Assembly (NCBI GenBank): GCA_017961015.1
Contig: JAGCYC010000017.1
Coordinates: 1-37,185 of the forward strand
From: Bacteroidales bacterium
GTDB lineage: Bacteria > Bacteroidota > Bacteroidia > Bacteroidales > UBA932
Length of the DNA: 37,185 nucleotides
Reading direction: 5' to 3'
Shown: positions 25,566 through 33,305 of the stretch, piece after piece
Position numbering within the stretch: position 1 is the stretch's first letter
Layout of the letters: the number at the start of each line of letters is the position of its first letter
Program-made: the position numbers and the translations under genes
The notes under the pieces: generated by a model
The model's input: the letters and a program-made list of their open reading frames with translations, nothing else
Databases searched by the model: none
What the model was told of the DNA's origin: nothing

Positions 25566-28369
25566 ACGCGTAAGTATTTGGCTGTGAAGGTATCGGCCTT
25601 GGAGGCGAGATCCTCGGGAGTGCCGGAAAAGACCAGTTCTCCGCCCTTGTCGCCGGCGTCGGGGCCCAGTTCCAGCACCCAGTCGGCGCTGCGGATGACG
25701 TCCAGATTGTGCTCTACAACAATAACGCTGTGGCCCTTGGAGAGCAGGGCGTCGAAGCTGCGGAGAAGTTTCTCCACATCGTAGAAATGCAGGCCCGTGG
25801 TGGGCTCGTCGAAGAGGAAGAGTATCCTGTCCTTGCCCGTAGATGCGACGGAGAGGAAATATGCCAGTTTGATACGCTGGCTTTCTCCGCCTGAAAGCGT
25901 GCTGGAAGGCTGTCCGAGCTTGATGTAACCAAGCCCGACGTCTACCAGCGGCTGCAGTTTGCGGGCAATCTCACGGGCAGTCTCCTCCTTCTGTGCGCCA
26001 AAGAAGCCGATAGCCTCTTCCACGCTCATATTCAGGATGTCATCGACATTCTTACCCTTGTAGCGGACTTCCAGGATTTCGCTCTTGAAGCGCTTTCCGC
26101 CACAGGATTCGCATACCATAGTGACATCGGCCATAAACTGCATTCCGATCTTTATGAAGCCGTCGCCCTGACATTCGGGGCAACGACCGCCGTCCTGATT
26201 GAAGGAAAAATAGGAAGGTGTAAAACCGTTGATGCGGGCAAAAGGCTCGTCGCTCAGCAGTTTACGGATATCGTCGTATATCTTCAGATAGGTTACCGCA
26301 TTTGAACGGGAACTCTTGCCGATAGGATTCTGGTCCACATATTCAACCCTCGTAATCCGGCTCAGGTCTCCAGCAAGACCCTTGAAAGTACCGGGAAGGT
26401 CGCCGGTTTCATTTATCCGGCGGTGCAGTGCAGGATAGAGGATATCCCCTACCAGCGAAGACTTTCCGCTGCCGGAAACGCCGCTCACCACGGTAAGGAC
26501 GTTGAGGGGGAAGCGTACATCTATTTCCTTCAGGTTATTGTGCATTGCACCCTGGACTGTTTTGCTGTACTGCCAGGGGCGCTTTTCCCTTCTGTAAGGC
26601 TGCCTGATGCCCCTGAGGTACTGGAGGGTGAGCGAAGCATCCACATCGGCCTGGCTTTCCTTGCCGATGCTGCCGCTGAAGACCACCTCTCCCCCGTTGA
26701 TTCCGGCCCTGGGGCCAAGGTCCAGGAGATAATCGGCCGCACGGATAATCTCGGGGTCGTGCTCTACCACAACCACCGTATTGCCTATATCGCGCAGGCG
26801 TCTCAGGACGGCGATAAGCCTGTCCGTATCGCGGGGATGAAGGCCGATGGAAGGTTCGTCCAGGATATACAGCGAACCCACCAGGGAACTGCCGAGAGCC
26901 GTCACAAGGTTCACCCTCTGGCTTTCGCCGCCGGAAAGGGTATTCATAGTCCTGTTCAGGCTCAGATAGCCCAGTCCCACGTCCCTGAGGCATTCCAGGC
27001 GGTAGCGTATCTCCTGTATGGCGTGGCTGGCAAGGGTCTGTTCGTATTCCGTCAGGCTCAGACTGTCAAAGAAGGAGAGCAGCTTCTCCACATCCATACT
27101 CAGCAGCTCGTGTATGTTCTTCCCGCCTATCTTTACCCAGAGCGCTTCCTTCCTGAGCCGGCTGCCGCCGCATTCGTGGCACTCGGTACGGCCGGAATAG
27201 CGGCTGAGCATATATTTGTACTGTATTTTGTAACGGTTCGCTTCCACCCATTCGAAGAATTCGCGTATACCTACGATGGAAGTTTCGTCTCCGGGGACCG
27301 AGCGCTCGTTCCAGATAATGTCCTTCTGCTTCTGGCTCAGCTTGCAGTAAGGCTCGAAAATGGGAATGCCGTACTTCTCGGAATTCCTTACAAGCTGGTC
27401 CTTGAACCAGCTCATCTTGTCCCCTCTCCAGCAGGCTATGGCGCCCTCGTATATGCTCTTGGTCTTGTCCGGGATTACAAGGTCCTCGCTCACGCCGACT
27501 ATCTTGCCAAGCCCGCCGCACTCGGGACAGGCTCCGAGGGGGCTGTTGAAACTGAAAAGATACTCGTCCGGCTCCCGGAAAACCATTCCGTCCCGTTCAA
27601 AACGGCTGCAGAAATGCCTGAGCGGCCTGTCTCCTTCCCAGATATATACATCTCCGCCACCTTTGTCAAAGGCACTCTGGACCGAGGCATAGAGCCTGGC
27701 TTTGAGATCTTCGTCGTCCTTCGAAGCATCGCCGGTCTTTACGCGGTCTACAAGAAGATACAGACCCGAAGGATAGTTTCCGTCCAGCGGAAGCAGTTCC
27801 TCAATTGCAATAATTCTGGCCTCCTTAGCATCGAACATACGGCTGAAGCCCTCCTGCTTGAGGTCCAGCATAAGTTCTACCTTGTCTTCCCTCTGGTCCC
27901 AGGAAACCGGCGCGAGGATATAATAGGCCCCGGACGCCTCCAGGATGGCATTGACCACGTCTTTGACGCTGTCGGCGTGTACTAGTTCTCCGCTGACCGG
28001 GGAATAAGTGCGGCCGATACGGGCAAAGAGCAGCCTCATAAGGTCGTAGACCTCGCTGGTGGTGGCAACGGTGGAACGGGGGTTGCGCACATTCACTTTC
28101 TGCTCGATGGCGATTGCCGGAGGTATGCCTTCGATGGAGTCCACATCTGGCTTGGACATCTTTCCCAGGAACTGTCTGGCATAGGAGGAAAGGCTTTCGG
28201 CAAAGCGGCGCTGTCCTTCGGCATACAGGGTATCAAAGGCCAGGGAGGACTTTCCGCTGCCGGAAATACCGGTTACGACCGTAAGCGAATTGCGGGGAAT
28301 CTGTACATTAATGCCCCTGAGGTTGTTCACCCGGGCATTCCTGATCACAATATTTCCCTGCTGTGGCAT
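25562..28369 (-). CDS. uvrA: Excinuclease ABC subunit A
   Basis: The 935-residue protein is the damage-recognition ATPase of nucleotide excision repair. Visible parts: first Walker A GISGSGKSS (residues about 34-42), first zinc module CHECGGSR with its partner cysteines, signature LSGGESQRVNLVTALGSSL, second Walker A GVSGSGKSS, second zinc module CPECQGDGF and CESCGGKRF, signature LSGGESQRIKLAYFL, Walker B LFLFDEPTTGLH, and VVVEHDPEIIR/VVEHNLDVIR. All are intact. It is followed by the glycan genes with an ATGA overlap, and preceded after 28 nt by a NusG-like antiterminator gene. A -7 box sits 6 nt before its start inside a palindrome. Confidence 0.97.
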   Translation of the reverse strand: MPQQGNIVIRNARVNNLRGINVQIPRNSLTVVTGISGSGKSSLAFDTLYAEGQRRFAESLSSYARQFLGKMSKPDVDSIEGIPPAIAIEQKVNVRNPRSTVATTSEVYDLMRLLFARIGRTYSPVSGELVHADSVKDVVNAILEASGAYYILAPVSWDQREDKVELMLDLKQEGFSRMFDAKEARIIAIEELLPLDGNYPSGLYLLVDRVKTGDASKDDEDLKARLYASVQSAFDKGGGDVYIWEGDRPLRHFCSRFERDGMVFREPDEYLFSFNSPLGACPECGGLGKIVGVSEDLVIPDKTKSIYEGAIACWRGDKMSWFKDQLVRNSEKYGIPIFEPYCKLSQKQKDIIWNERSVPGDETSIVGIREFFEWVEANRYKIQYKYMLSRYSGRTECHECGGSRLRKEALWVKIGGKNIHELLSMDVEKLLSFFDSLSLTEYEQTLASHAIQEIRYRLECLRDVGLGYLSLNRTMNTLSGGESQRVNLVTALGSSLVGSLYILDEPSIGLHPRDTDRLIAVLRRLRDIGNTVVVVEHDPEIIRAADYLLDLGPRAGINGGEVVFSGSIGKESQADVDASLTLQYLRGIRQPYRREKRPWQYSKTVQGAMHNNLKEIDVRFPLNVLTVVSGVSGSGKSSLVGDILYPALHRRINETGDLPGTFKGLAGDLSRITRVEYVDQNPIGKSSRSNAVTYLKIYDDIRKLLSDEPFARINGFTPSYFSFNQDGGRCPECQGDGFIKIGMQFMADVTMVCESCGGKRFKSEILEVRYKGKNVDDILNMSVEEAIGFFGAQKEETAREIARKLQPLVDVGLGYIKLGQPSSTLSGGESQRIKLAYFLSVASTGKDRILFLFDEPTTGLHFYDVEKLLRSFDALLSKGHSVIVVEHNLDVIRSADWVLELGPDAGDKGGELVFSGTPEDLASKADTFTAKYLRV

Positions 28370-28375
28370 AGTTCA

Positions 28376-28396
28376 CAAAGATAGTAAATATCTTTG
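28376..28396. promoter_or_regulatory. uvrA promoter box inside a perfect palindrome
   Basis: CAAAGATA-GTAAA-TATCTTTG is an 8-bp perfect inverted repeat. On the minus strand its downstream arm is the -7 box TATCTTTG, 6 nt before the uvrA start; the other arm reads the same outward. It could be an operator covering the promoter, or two back-to-back -7 boxes. It is too AT-rich and lacks a T tract, so it is not a good terminator. Confidence 0.55.
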
Positions 28397-28397
28397 A

Positions 28398-29015
28398 TTA
28401 CTCCGTCACTTTTTCCAGGAAAGGCTGGGGAATGTAAGATGTTACCACCGCCACTACACCTTCGATGGCAATCAGCAGACGGCGGTTTTTGCGGATGCGT
28501 TTGATGTAGCCCTCGGCCCCTGCAAAAGGCCCCTTCGTGACTCTGACTTTCTCCCCCGTCTTGAAGGCCGATAAGTCATCGGCCGAGAGGAACCTGAGGC
28601 CTTCGCCGCCCTGGCCGGTCACCATACAGAAGGCCTTCATCTGAGGGTCGGGGATTATTGCGAAGCCGCTGCGCTCGGGGTTCTTGAAAATGTAGGCTTG
28701 GGGCTTTCCAAGCCAGTTTTCAGAGTGAAGCTGAGAGTCCAGGGAGTCGATGTCATCCGCACTGCAGTGCACGAACAAAAGGCCGGCTACCAAAGGCTCC
28801 TTCTTGTATATGACAGGACCTTTCTGACAGTACAGGATGGAAGATCTGCTCTTTCTGGCGAGGGCCCTGGCAGCCTTCATATGGGCTTCGCCCTGCAATT
28901 GGGTAAGGCCGACCGGGACATATGTATCGGCCACATAATCCCCGAGCAAGTCTTCCATCCGGAGCGACTTGTTCTGGAAAACCTTGAGTGCATACCAGTG
29001 CAGTTCAGAGTCCAT
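28398..29015 (-). CDS. UpxY/NusG-like transcription antiterminator
   Basis: The 205-residue protein opens with the NusG N-terminal fold (HWYALKVFQNKSLRMEDLLGDYVADTYVP), continues with PLVAGLLFVHC, and ends with a KOW domain (GEKVRVTKGPFAGAEGYIKRIRKNRRLLI, about residues 150-178). It is a specialised NusG paralogue. In Bacteroides, UpxY proteins are the first genes of capsule operons and stop premature termination of their own operon. It precedes uvrA by 28 nt and, beyond uvrA, the glycan genes. The start at 29015 fits the fold; the frame stays open 40 codons upstream through the promoter. No UpxZ partner is seen. Confidence 0.88.
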   Translation of the reverse strand: MDSELHWYALKVFQNKSLRMEDLLGDYVADTYVPVGLTQLQGEAHMKAARALARKSRSSILYCQKGPVIYKKEPLVAGLLFVHCSADDIDSLDSQLHSENWLGKPQAYIFKNPERSGFAIIPDPQMKAFCMVTGQGGEGLRFLSADDLSAFKTGEKVRVTKGPFAGAEGYIKRIRKNRRLLIAIEGVVAVVTSYIPQPFLEKVTE

Positions 29016-29036
29016 CGGCCGATAATCTTGGGTGTG

Positions 29037-29068
29037 CAAAAATACGCTTTTTTCAATTCTTAGCCAAA
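29037..29068 (-). promoter_or_regulatory. Promoter of the antiterminator-uvrA-glycan operon
   Basis: Minus strand: TTTG (plus 29065-29068), 20 nt, TATTTTTG (plus 29037-29044). Transcription would start near 29033, leaving an 18-nt leader. Confidence 0.7.
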
Positions 29069-29102
29069 TTGTCAAAAAAGTGGAAAAATTTTTGTGCGGG
29101 CC

Positions 29103-29132
29103 TTGCAGATTCAAAAAAATGTAGTACCTTTG
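29103..29132 (+). promoter_or_regulatory. Promoter of tRNA-Asp
   Basis: TTG (29103-29105), 19 nt, TACCTTTG (29125-29132), then CAATCCC as at tRNA-fMet. Confidence 0.7.
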
Positions 29133-29163
29133 CAATCCCGAAAGGGAAGTTCACTGAAAACTT

Positions 29164-29238
29164 GGTGCGGTAGTTCAGTCGGTTTAGAATACCGGCCTGT
29201 CACGCCGGGGGTCGCGAGTTCGAGCCTCGTCCGCACCG
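29164..29238 (+). tRNA. tRNA-Asp (GTC)
   Basis: Acceptor GGTGCGG pairs with CCGCACC, discriminator G73 as expected for Asp. The anticodon arm CCGGC-CTGTCAC-GCCGG carries GTC. The T arm holds GTTCGAG. CCA is not encoded. Confidence 0.96.
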
Positions 29239-29239
29239 C

Positions 29240-29280
29240 AGAAACGGAGTTTAGGTCCTTGGACCTGGACTCCGTTTCTT
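29240..29280 (+). terminator. Hairpin after tRNA-Asp
   Basis: AGAAACGGAGT (29240-29250) pairs with ACTCCGTTTCT (29269-29279), and AGGTCC with GGACCT inside. There is little T tract after it, so it may act partly as a 3' processing stop. Confidence 0.7.
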
Positions 29281-29317
29281 AGTATATGGACCTCTCGAAC
29301 TCGCGCCCCCTGCCCCC

Positions 29318-30094
29318 CTATTTCATAATCCATTTCTTCCCCAGCTGGTCTATAAGCCTGGACGGCAGCATCGATACCAGCAAAGGGACAAGTATATTGG
29401 TAAAGCCCGGAGCTATGCTCCTCCGGCCACGCTCGGAAGCCCTAAGCGCGCGTAAAGCAAGATAACGGGGACTGCGTATTACGCCTATTCCCTTGAGAAA
29501 GCGCCTGAGCCCGTCTCCAAGGGGATAAAGCCCAGTATCAATGGCCGATGGACGCACAGTGGTAACATATACACCAAAGGGCCTAAGCTCGTAAGAAAGG
29601 CTCTGGCCGAAAGACTTGAGATAGGCCTTGGAGGCCGAATAAATGGCAATTCCGGGAGCCGGGATGCGGGCTGTCATCGAAGACATTATTATAATGCGGC
29701 CGCTCCCCCTTTCCTTCATCCTTGCGCCGAAAAGGACGCAGATATCGGTGGTGCAGTCCATATGCAGCGCCATCATCGTGCGGGCCTTGGGAAGGTTCTC
29801 CGGACTCAGATACTCCATAAAGAACATACCCGCATTGCAGACGACGATTTCCGGAGAAATGCCCTTTTCGTCGCAGCAGGAAAGCAGTTTTTCCCCCGCC
29901 CCCTTCTCCGCAAGGTCAATGCACAGGGTCGGGGCCTCCATTCCGAATTCCCTGCGTATAAGGGCGGCTGCACTTTCGAGTTCATCCGGCCGGTTGCTCA
30001 CAAGTACGGGCACAAAACCCTTGGCAGCCAGGAGCTTTGCGAACTCCAGGCCGATTCCTGAGCTTCCGCCCGTAACAAGTGCCGTCGCAGACAT
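29318..30094 (-). CDS. Short-chain dehydrogenase/reductase
   Basis: The 258-residue protein is a classical SDR: the NAD(P) motif TGGSSGIG (residues 8-15), CNAG in the fourth strand, the catalytic serine in IIMSSM and the YSASK (YxxxK) pair. The class resembles broad-specificity SDRs of the DltE/YqjQ type that reduce a carbonyl group on a lipid or sugar; the substrate is unknown. The C-terminal hydrophobic stretch (NILVPLLVSMLPSRLIDQL) may associate with the membrane. It lies alone between tRNA-Asp and the insertion element, with a -7 box 8 nt before its start. Confidence 0.9.
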   Translation of the reverse strand: MSATALVTGGSSGIGLEFAKLLAAKGFVPVLVSNRPDELESAAALIRREFGMEAPTLCIDLAEKGAGEKLLSCCDEKGISPEIVVCNAGMFFMEYLSPENLPKARTMMALHMDCTTDICVLFGARMKERGSGRIIIMSSMTARIPAPGIAIYSASKAYLKSFGQSLSYELRPFGVYVTTVRPSAIDTGLYPLGDGLRRFLKGIGVIRSPRYLALRALRASERGRRSIAPGFTNILVPLLVSMLPSRLIDQLGKKWIMK

Positions 30095-30102
30095 ATCGGC
30101 AT

Positions 30103-30110
30103 CAAATGTA
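30103..30110 (-). promoter_or_regulatory. -7 box of the SDR gene
   Basis: The minus strand reads TACATTTG, 8 nt before ATG 30094. No clear -33. Confidence 0.5.
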
Positions 30111-30159
30111 CATAAAATCTTTCGATTTTAGGCCAGTTGCATAAAAATCAAGACCCCAT

Positions 30160-30172
30160 ACTATCTTTGTGG
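30160..30172 (+). promoter_or_regulatory. Promoter box for the transposase, one copy of a 13-nt repeat
   Basis: TATCTTTG at 30162-30169 inside ACTATCTTTGTGG. The same 13 nt recur at 31434-31446 and, except the last base, in front of uvrA on the minus strand. Confidence 0.5.
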
Positions 30173-30245
30173 CAAAGCGGACATGGCATCACTGCCTGCC
30201 GCACGATACTTTAAGTTTAACGGGCTTGGTGTCCCAAAATTTCGA

Positions 30246-31397
30246 ATGCCTATGAGACAAGTATGCGGTCTTGACGTCCACAAAGATAGTGTCTTTGCGT
30301 GTATTCTCAATGAGAATGGCGTCGTTTTTCAAGAAAAGTTTGGCGTTTTGACTCCAGAATTGGAGCAATTGGCTGCTGCGCTTCAGGAACATGATGTCAG
30401 TGATGTGTGTATGGAGAGCACGAGTGTATACTGGATGCCGGTATGGCGGGTGCTTGAACCATATGTTGCAGAGCTCAAGCTGGTCAATCCCTACTTCATC
30501 AAGCAGTTGCCCGGAAAGAAGAGCGACGTGAAGGATGCGGAATGGATAGCGACGTGTCTGCTGAAGGACCTCATCCGTGGCAGTTATGTCCCGGGTGATA
30601 CCATCCAGCAGCTCCGCCAATATGACCGGCGAATCTCTGACCTGAATGCCGAGTGTGTTCGTAAACTGGGCAAACTGGATGCTGCATTGCAGCGTTGCAA
30701 TATCCGTATCAGCAACTATGTGGCGACTACTGACGGGAAGAGTTATAAAGAGGTGGTCCGTCTGTTGTCCGAAGGCATCCGCGACCCTGCCGAACTTCTG
30801 AAAGTCATTCACAGTCGCATCATCAACCGTGTTGGCAAAGAAGTGATTATCTCTTCTCTTACCGGCGTTATATCTGATACTGACATTGATGTCATACGCC
30901 AATTGCGTGAAGAGGTTGACCTCGCACAGCGCCACAAGGATGAGTGCCAGTCGAAGATGGATATCATTTGCCAGAAGTACTTTCCAGAACAGTTGAAGAA
31001 CCTCCAGACCATACCAGGAATAAAAGGCCGTTCGGCCACAGCCATTATTGCAGAAGTGGGCTCAGATGTATCATCGTTCCAAGATGCCGCCCACCTTGTA
31101 TCCTGGTGCGGACTGAAACCGAGAAACGAGGAAAGTGCTGGCAAGATCAAGGCAAGGAGCATTACCCACGGCAACCGGTATCTGAGAAAAACGCTGGTTG
31201 AATGTGCTTGGGCCGCATCCAAGACACAGGGATGTTATCTCAACAAGTTCAGTTACTATCAGACTGTTGTTCGCCGCAAGAACAAAATGAAGGTGCAGGT
31301 TGCCATTGCAAGGAAAATCCTGACAGCCGTTTGGTATGTCCTGCATGACCATGTCGCTTACCGCGACTATACTCCAGATATTGTTCCGGCTGCTTAG
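30246..31397 (+). CDS. IS110/IS1111-family transposase
   Basis: The N-terminal RuvC-like DEDD catalytic domain is visible: GLDVHKDSVFACI (D), MESTSVYWMPVW (E) and KKSDVKDAEWIA (D-x-x-D). The C-terminal Tnp domain has LQTIPGIKGRSATAIIAEVG, DAAHLVSWCGLKPRNEESAGKIK with the family serine nearby, and ITHGNRYLRKTLVECAWAA. These enzymes work as recombinases directed by a guide (bridge or seeker) RNA. Translation from ATG 30246 gives 383 residues; ATG 30183 adds 21 residues of poor quality and is less likely. No frameshift or stop is present, so it is probably active. Codon use is less GC-rich than the neighbours. Confidence 0.93.
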   Translation: MPMRQVCGLDVHKDSVFACILNENGVVFQEKFGVLTPELEQLAAALQEHDVSDVCMESTSVYWMPVWRVLEPYVAELKLVNPYFIKQLPGKKSDVKDAEWIATCLLKDLIRGSYVPGDTIQQLRQYDRRISDLNAECVRKLGKLDAALQRCNIRISNYVATTDGKSYKEVVRLLSEGIRDPAELLKVIHSRIINRVGKEVIISSLTGVISDTDIDVIRQLREEVDLAQRHKDECQSKMDIICQKYFPEQLKNLQTIPGIKGRSATAIIAEVGSDVSSFQDAAHLVSWCGLKPRNEESAGKIKARSITHGNRYLRKTLVECAWAASKTQGCYLNKFSYYQTVVRRKNKMKVQVAIARKILTAVWYVLHDHVAYRDYTPDIVPAA

Positions 31398-31646
31398 TCG
31401 GTCGGTCCAATATATACCGCATACTGTAAGGTCACTATCTTTGTGGTGGTTCGTCCCCGTTCTTCAAATTGGCTAACGCTCTATGCGGCTTAGGAGGCCT
31501 GTTTGAACCGTAGAGTTCGTAGAGGAAAGTGTTTTATTATATCGATCCCGGCAACCCTTGTCGGAAGCATTGTTACGCGCTCCAGTGATGCCACGTCCAC
31601 TCCTGCTCACATCAGATACTCTGGAAAACCTGATTTATAGAGGAAA
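31398..31646 (+). ncRNA. Candidate guide RNA region of the insertion element
   Basis: After the transposase there is no coding frame. A -7 box (TATCTTTG, 31436-31443) would start an RNA near 31447. The following 200 nt hold paired elements, for example CCGGCAA-CCC-TTGTCGG (31549-31565), and two copies of TAGAGGAAAG (one near 31519, one near 31639). IS1111 members encode their guide RNA here, so this is the expected place. The exact RNA and its loops could not be folded by eye. If the 13-nt repeat marks the element end, this would instead be a host RNA next to it. Confidence 0.45.
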
Positions 31647-31651
31647 GATAC

Positions 31652-31686
31652 AAAAAAAACGCGGACGGCCGCTAAACCATCCGCGC
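31652..31686 (-). terminator. Terminator of the DUF4332 gene
   Basis: Minus strand: CGCGGATGG, loop TTTAGCGG, CCGTCCGCG (with one G-U pair) followed by eight Ts. Confidence 0.88.
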
Positions 31687-31708
31687 TAATACTGTATTTG
31701 AACGAAAA

Positions 31709-32116
31709 CTAGAAGCTTACCACAGGGTCGAGAGCCTTGGCGGCGTCAATGTACTTCTGGATTTCCTTTTCTACGGGAGTACGCTTGCACAGGTGCTTTG
31801 CCTCGTTGATCTCCAGTACCTTGGCGGCCAGATTGGCGGCGTTGCGGGTGCGGAGTTCCTTAACGGTGTCAACACCGGCGGCCTCGAGCAGTTCGGCGAA
31901 CTGAGGGCCTACGCCCTTGATGCGGAAGAGGTCTGCGTGGTTAACCCAGGTGAGGATGAGGTCGTGGCGGATACCGGTCTTCTCTTCCAGAGCCTTGCGG
32001 CCCTTGGCGTCTGCGCCCTTTGCGAGGAGCTGGTCTACGGTCTCGATGCCGGCGGCAACAAGTTTCTCTGCGTAGGCGGGGCCGATGCCCTGAATGTCGA
32101 TGATTTTGTAGCTCAT
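31709..32116 (-). CDS. DUF4332 helix-hairpin-helix protein
   Basis: The 135-residue protein has two helix-hairpin-helix units, DIQGIGPAYAEKLVAAGIETVDQLL (residues 7-31) and RIKGVGPQFAELLEAAGVDTVKELR (about 65-89), the arrangement of DUF4332. HhH pairs bind DNA or act as protein contacts; the job of this family is unknown. It has no signal peptide. It has its own promoter and terminator and thus stands alone. Confidence 0.88.
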   Translation of the reverse strand: MSYKIIDIQGIGPAYAEKLVAAGIETVDQLLAKGADAKGRKALEEKTGIRHDLILTWVNHADLFRIKGVGPQFAELLEAAGVDTVKELRTRNAANLAAKVLEINEAKHLCKRTPVEKEIQKYIDAAKALDPVVSF

Positions 32117-32155
32117 ATGTTAATAATTTAAGGGTTGTGCTGGTTTTCAATCCCT

Positions 32156-32163
32156 CAAAGTTA
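32156..32163 (-). promoter_or_regulatory. -7 box of the DUF4332 gene
   Basis: The minus strand reads TAACTTTG, giving a leader of about 36 nt. Confidence 0.55.
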
Positions 32164-32196
32164 TCAAAAATTTCAGAAATAATAAAAAAAATTGCT

Positions 32197-32204
32197 TACA
32201 TTTG
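32197..32204 (+). promoter_or_regulatory. -7 box of the 32222 gene
   Basis: TACATTTG lies 17 nt before ATG 32222. It should drive the four-gene plus-strand cluster. Confidence 0.55.
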
Positions 32205-32221
32205 CATTAAAGCCTGAAACT

Positions 32222-32683
32222 ATGGAGATTTACCCTCTGGACAGCGAAAAAATTTACTTTTCTTCCGATATGCTCACTTTGGACACCGAAGAGGGTAGCA
32301 TCAGCTGTAAGATAACAGAGTGGCTCCAGCGTGATCCTGTGCGCATCCACCGTATGATAGTCAAGGAAAAAGTCCTGCAGGTGGATCCTATGGAAGTTTT
32401 CAATCCCCTGGTTTCCAAGCTACGCCGGGCCGATTACGACTACTACCGCCGCATCACCGGACTCAGGATGATGGTGGATTTTCCCGGCTATTCTTCCGAA
32501 GTTGAAGCCAAGATTCCCTACGACACCGATCCCATAGCATTCTACAAGTGGTGGCGTAAGGGAAAGAACGAGCACAAGGTCTATCTCTCACCGGCCTATC
32601 AGTTCAAACTATTCCAGAAAGTCCTTGCAATGGAGCCCAAAGTAATGCTCAAAAAGGACGTGGAATTCGTAAGGAGTTTTTAA
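32222..32683 (+). CDS. Hypothetical cytosolic protein
   Basis: The 153-residue protein was not recognised. It is rich in charged and aromatic residues, with KLRRADYDYYRRITGLRMMVDFPGYSSEV in the middle and FYKWWRKGKNEHKVYLSPAYQFKLFQKVL near the end, and no signal peptide or membrane segment. The start at 32222 is set by the promoter and by AAACTATG; the frame extends 10 codons further upstream through the promoter. It is first in a cluster with the LRR protein (1 nt gap), RluA-like enzyme and hydrolase, so it may work with RNA modification or share only regulation. Confidence 0.7.
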   Translation: MEIYPLDSEKIYFSSDMLTLDTEEGSISCKITEWLQRDPVRIHRMIVKEKVLQVDPMEVFNPLVSKLRRADYDYYRRITGLRMMVDFPGYSSEVEAKIPYDTDPIAFYKWWRKGKNEHKVYLSPAYQFKLFQKVLAMEPKVMLKKDVEFVRSF

Positions 32684-32684
32684 A

Positions 32685-33305
32685 ATGGACAGCGACTTCC
32701 CTATCGGCCTTCCCACTGCGCCCTCCCCCTCCGACCTGGAACAGGACGTTTGGGACGATGATAACCGTCTGTGCTATTCGGCCGACGGGAAACGCCTGCT
32801 GGATGCCGAGAATTTCCCATCTGAGGTGACGGTAAAAGAAGGCTGCGAGATAATCTGTGACGACGTCTTTGCCTTTCAGGACTATATGGCCGAAAGGAAT
32901 ATCGGCGAGCCTATCCCCCTTGAAGAACGCAATTCCTTCCTGGAAAAGATAAAGCTTCCTTCCACCCTGAAACACATCGGCAAGGGCGCTTTTGCAGAAT
33001 GTGGGGAACTCCTCACGATAAAGCTTCCCGCAGGGCTGGAAAGCATCGGCCCTTTTGCTTTCGTGGACTGCTGGCAGTTGGAAAAGATCACCTTCCCCGC
33101 AAGCCTCAAAGCCATAGGTGAAGGAGCCTTCCAGGGCTGTATAAACCTGTATCAGATACGTCTGGGCAGGAATATAAGCCATATAGGGGCCGATGCCTTC
33201 GACGACTGCGAGTCCCTCGAAACCATAATCGTCCCCCACGGAATGCTGGACCGTTTCCTGAGCCTCCTTCCGAAAAACTTACACAAGTACATAGAAGAAT
33301 TATGA
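32685..33305 (+). CDS. Leucine-rich repeat (BspA/LRR_5) protein, cytosolic
   Basis: The 206-residue protein holds about four LRR_5 repeats of about 23 residues (LPSTLKHIGKGAFAECGELLTIK, LPAGLESIGPFAFVDCWQLEKIT, FPASLKAIGEGAFQGCINLYQIR, LGRNISHIGADAFDDCESLETII). BspA-type proteins are mostly secreted adhesins, but this one has no signal peptide or C-terminal sorting domain, so it should stay in the cytosol. It begins right after the previous stop and overlaps the pseudouridine synthase gene by ATGA. The function is unknown; it may be a scaffold. Confidence 0.85.
   Translation: MDSDFPIGLPTAPSPSDLEQDVWDDDNRLCYSADGKRLLDAENFPSEVTVKEGCEIICDDVFAFQDYMAERNIGEPIPLEERNSFLEKIKLPSTLKHIGKGAFAECGELLTIKLPAGLESIGPFAFVDCWQLEKITFPASLKAIGEGAFQGCINLYQIRLGRNISHIGADAFDDCESLETIIVPHGMLDRFLSLLPKNLHKYIEEL

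Larger units (their letters stand above)
30160..31646 (+). mobile_element. IS110/IS1111-family insertion element (ends approximate)
   Basis: A complete DEDD-type transposase gene is flanked by a short left non-coding region and about 250 nt on the right. The host terminator of the DUF4332 gene (31652-31686) sets the right limit and the SDR promoter the left. There is no target duplication, as expected for this family. A long 3' non-coding end favours the IS1111 branch, where the guide RNA is encoded after the transposase. The 13-nt direct repeat ACTATCTTTGTGG (30160-30172, 31434-31446) brackets the gene and might instead mark element ends. Confidence 0.7.

Noticed and set aside
26423..27985. 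A 520-codon plus-strand frame over uvrA
   Set aside because: It mirrors the conserved uvrA coding strand and has no start signal, domain or coherent composition of its own.
28376..28396. The palindrome before uvrA as a terminator of the antiterminator gene
   Set aside because: The stem is AT-rich and no T tract follows on either strand.
31447..31646. RNase P, 6S or SRP RNA in the region after the transposase
   Set aside because: Isolated matches such as AGAGGAAAG occur, but the conserved cores of these RNAs are absent.
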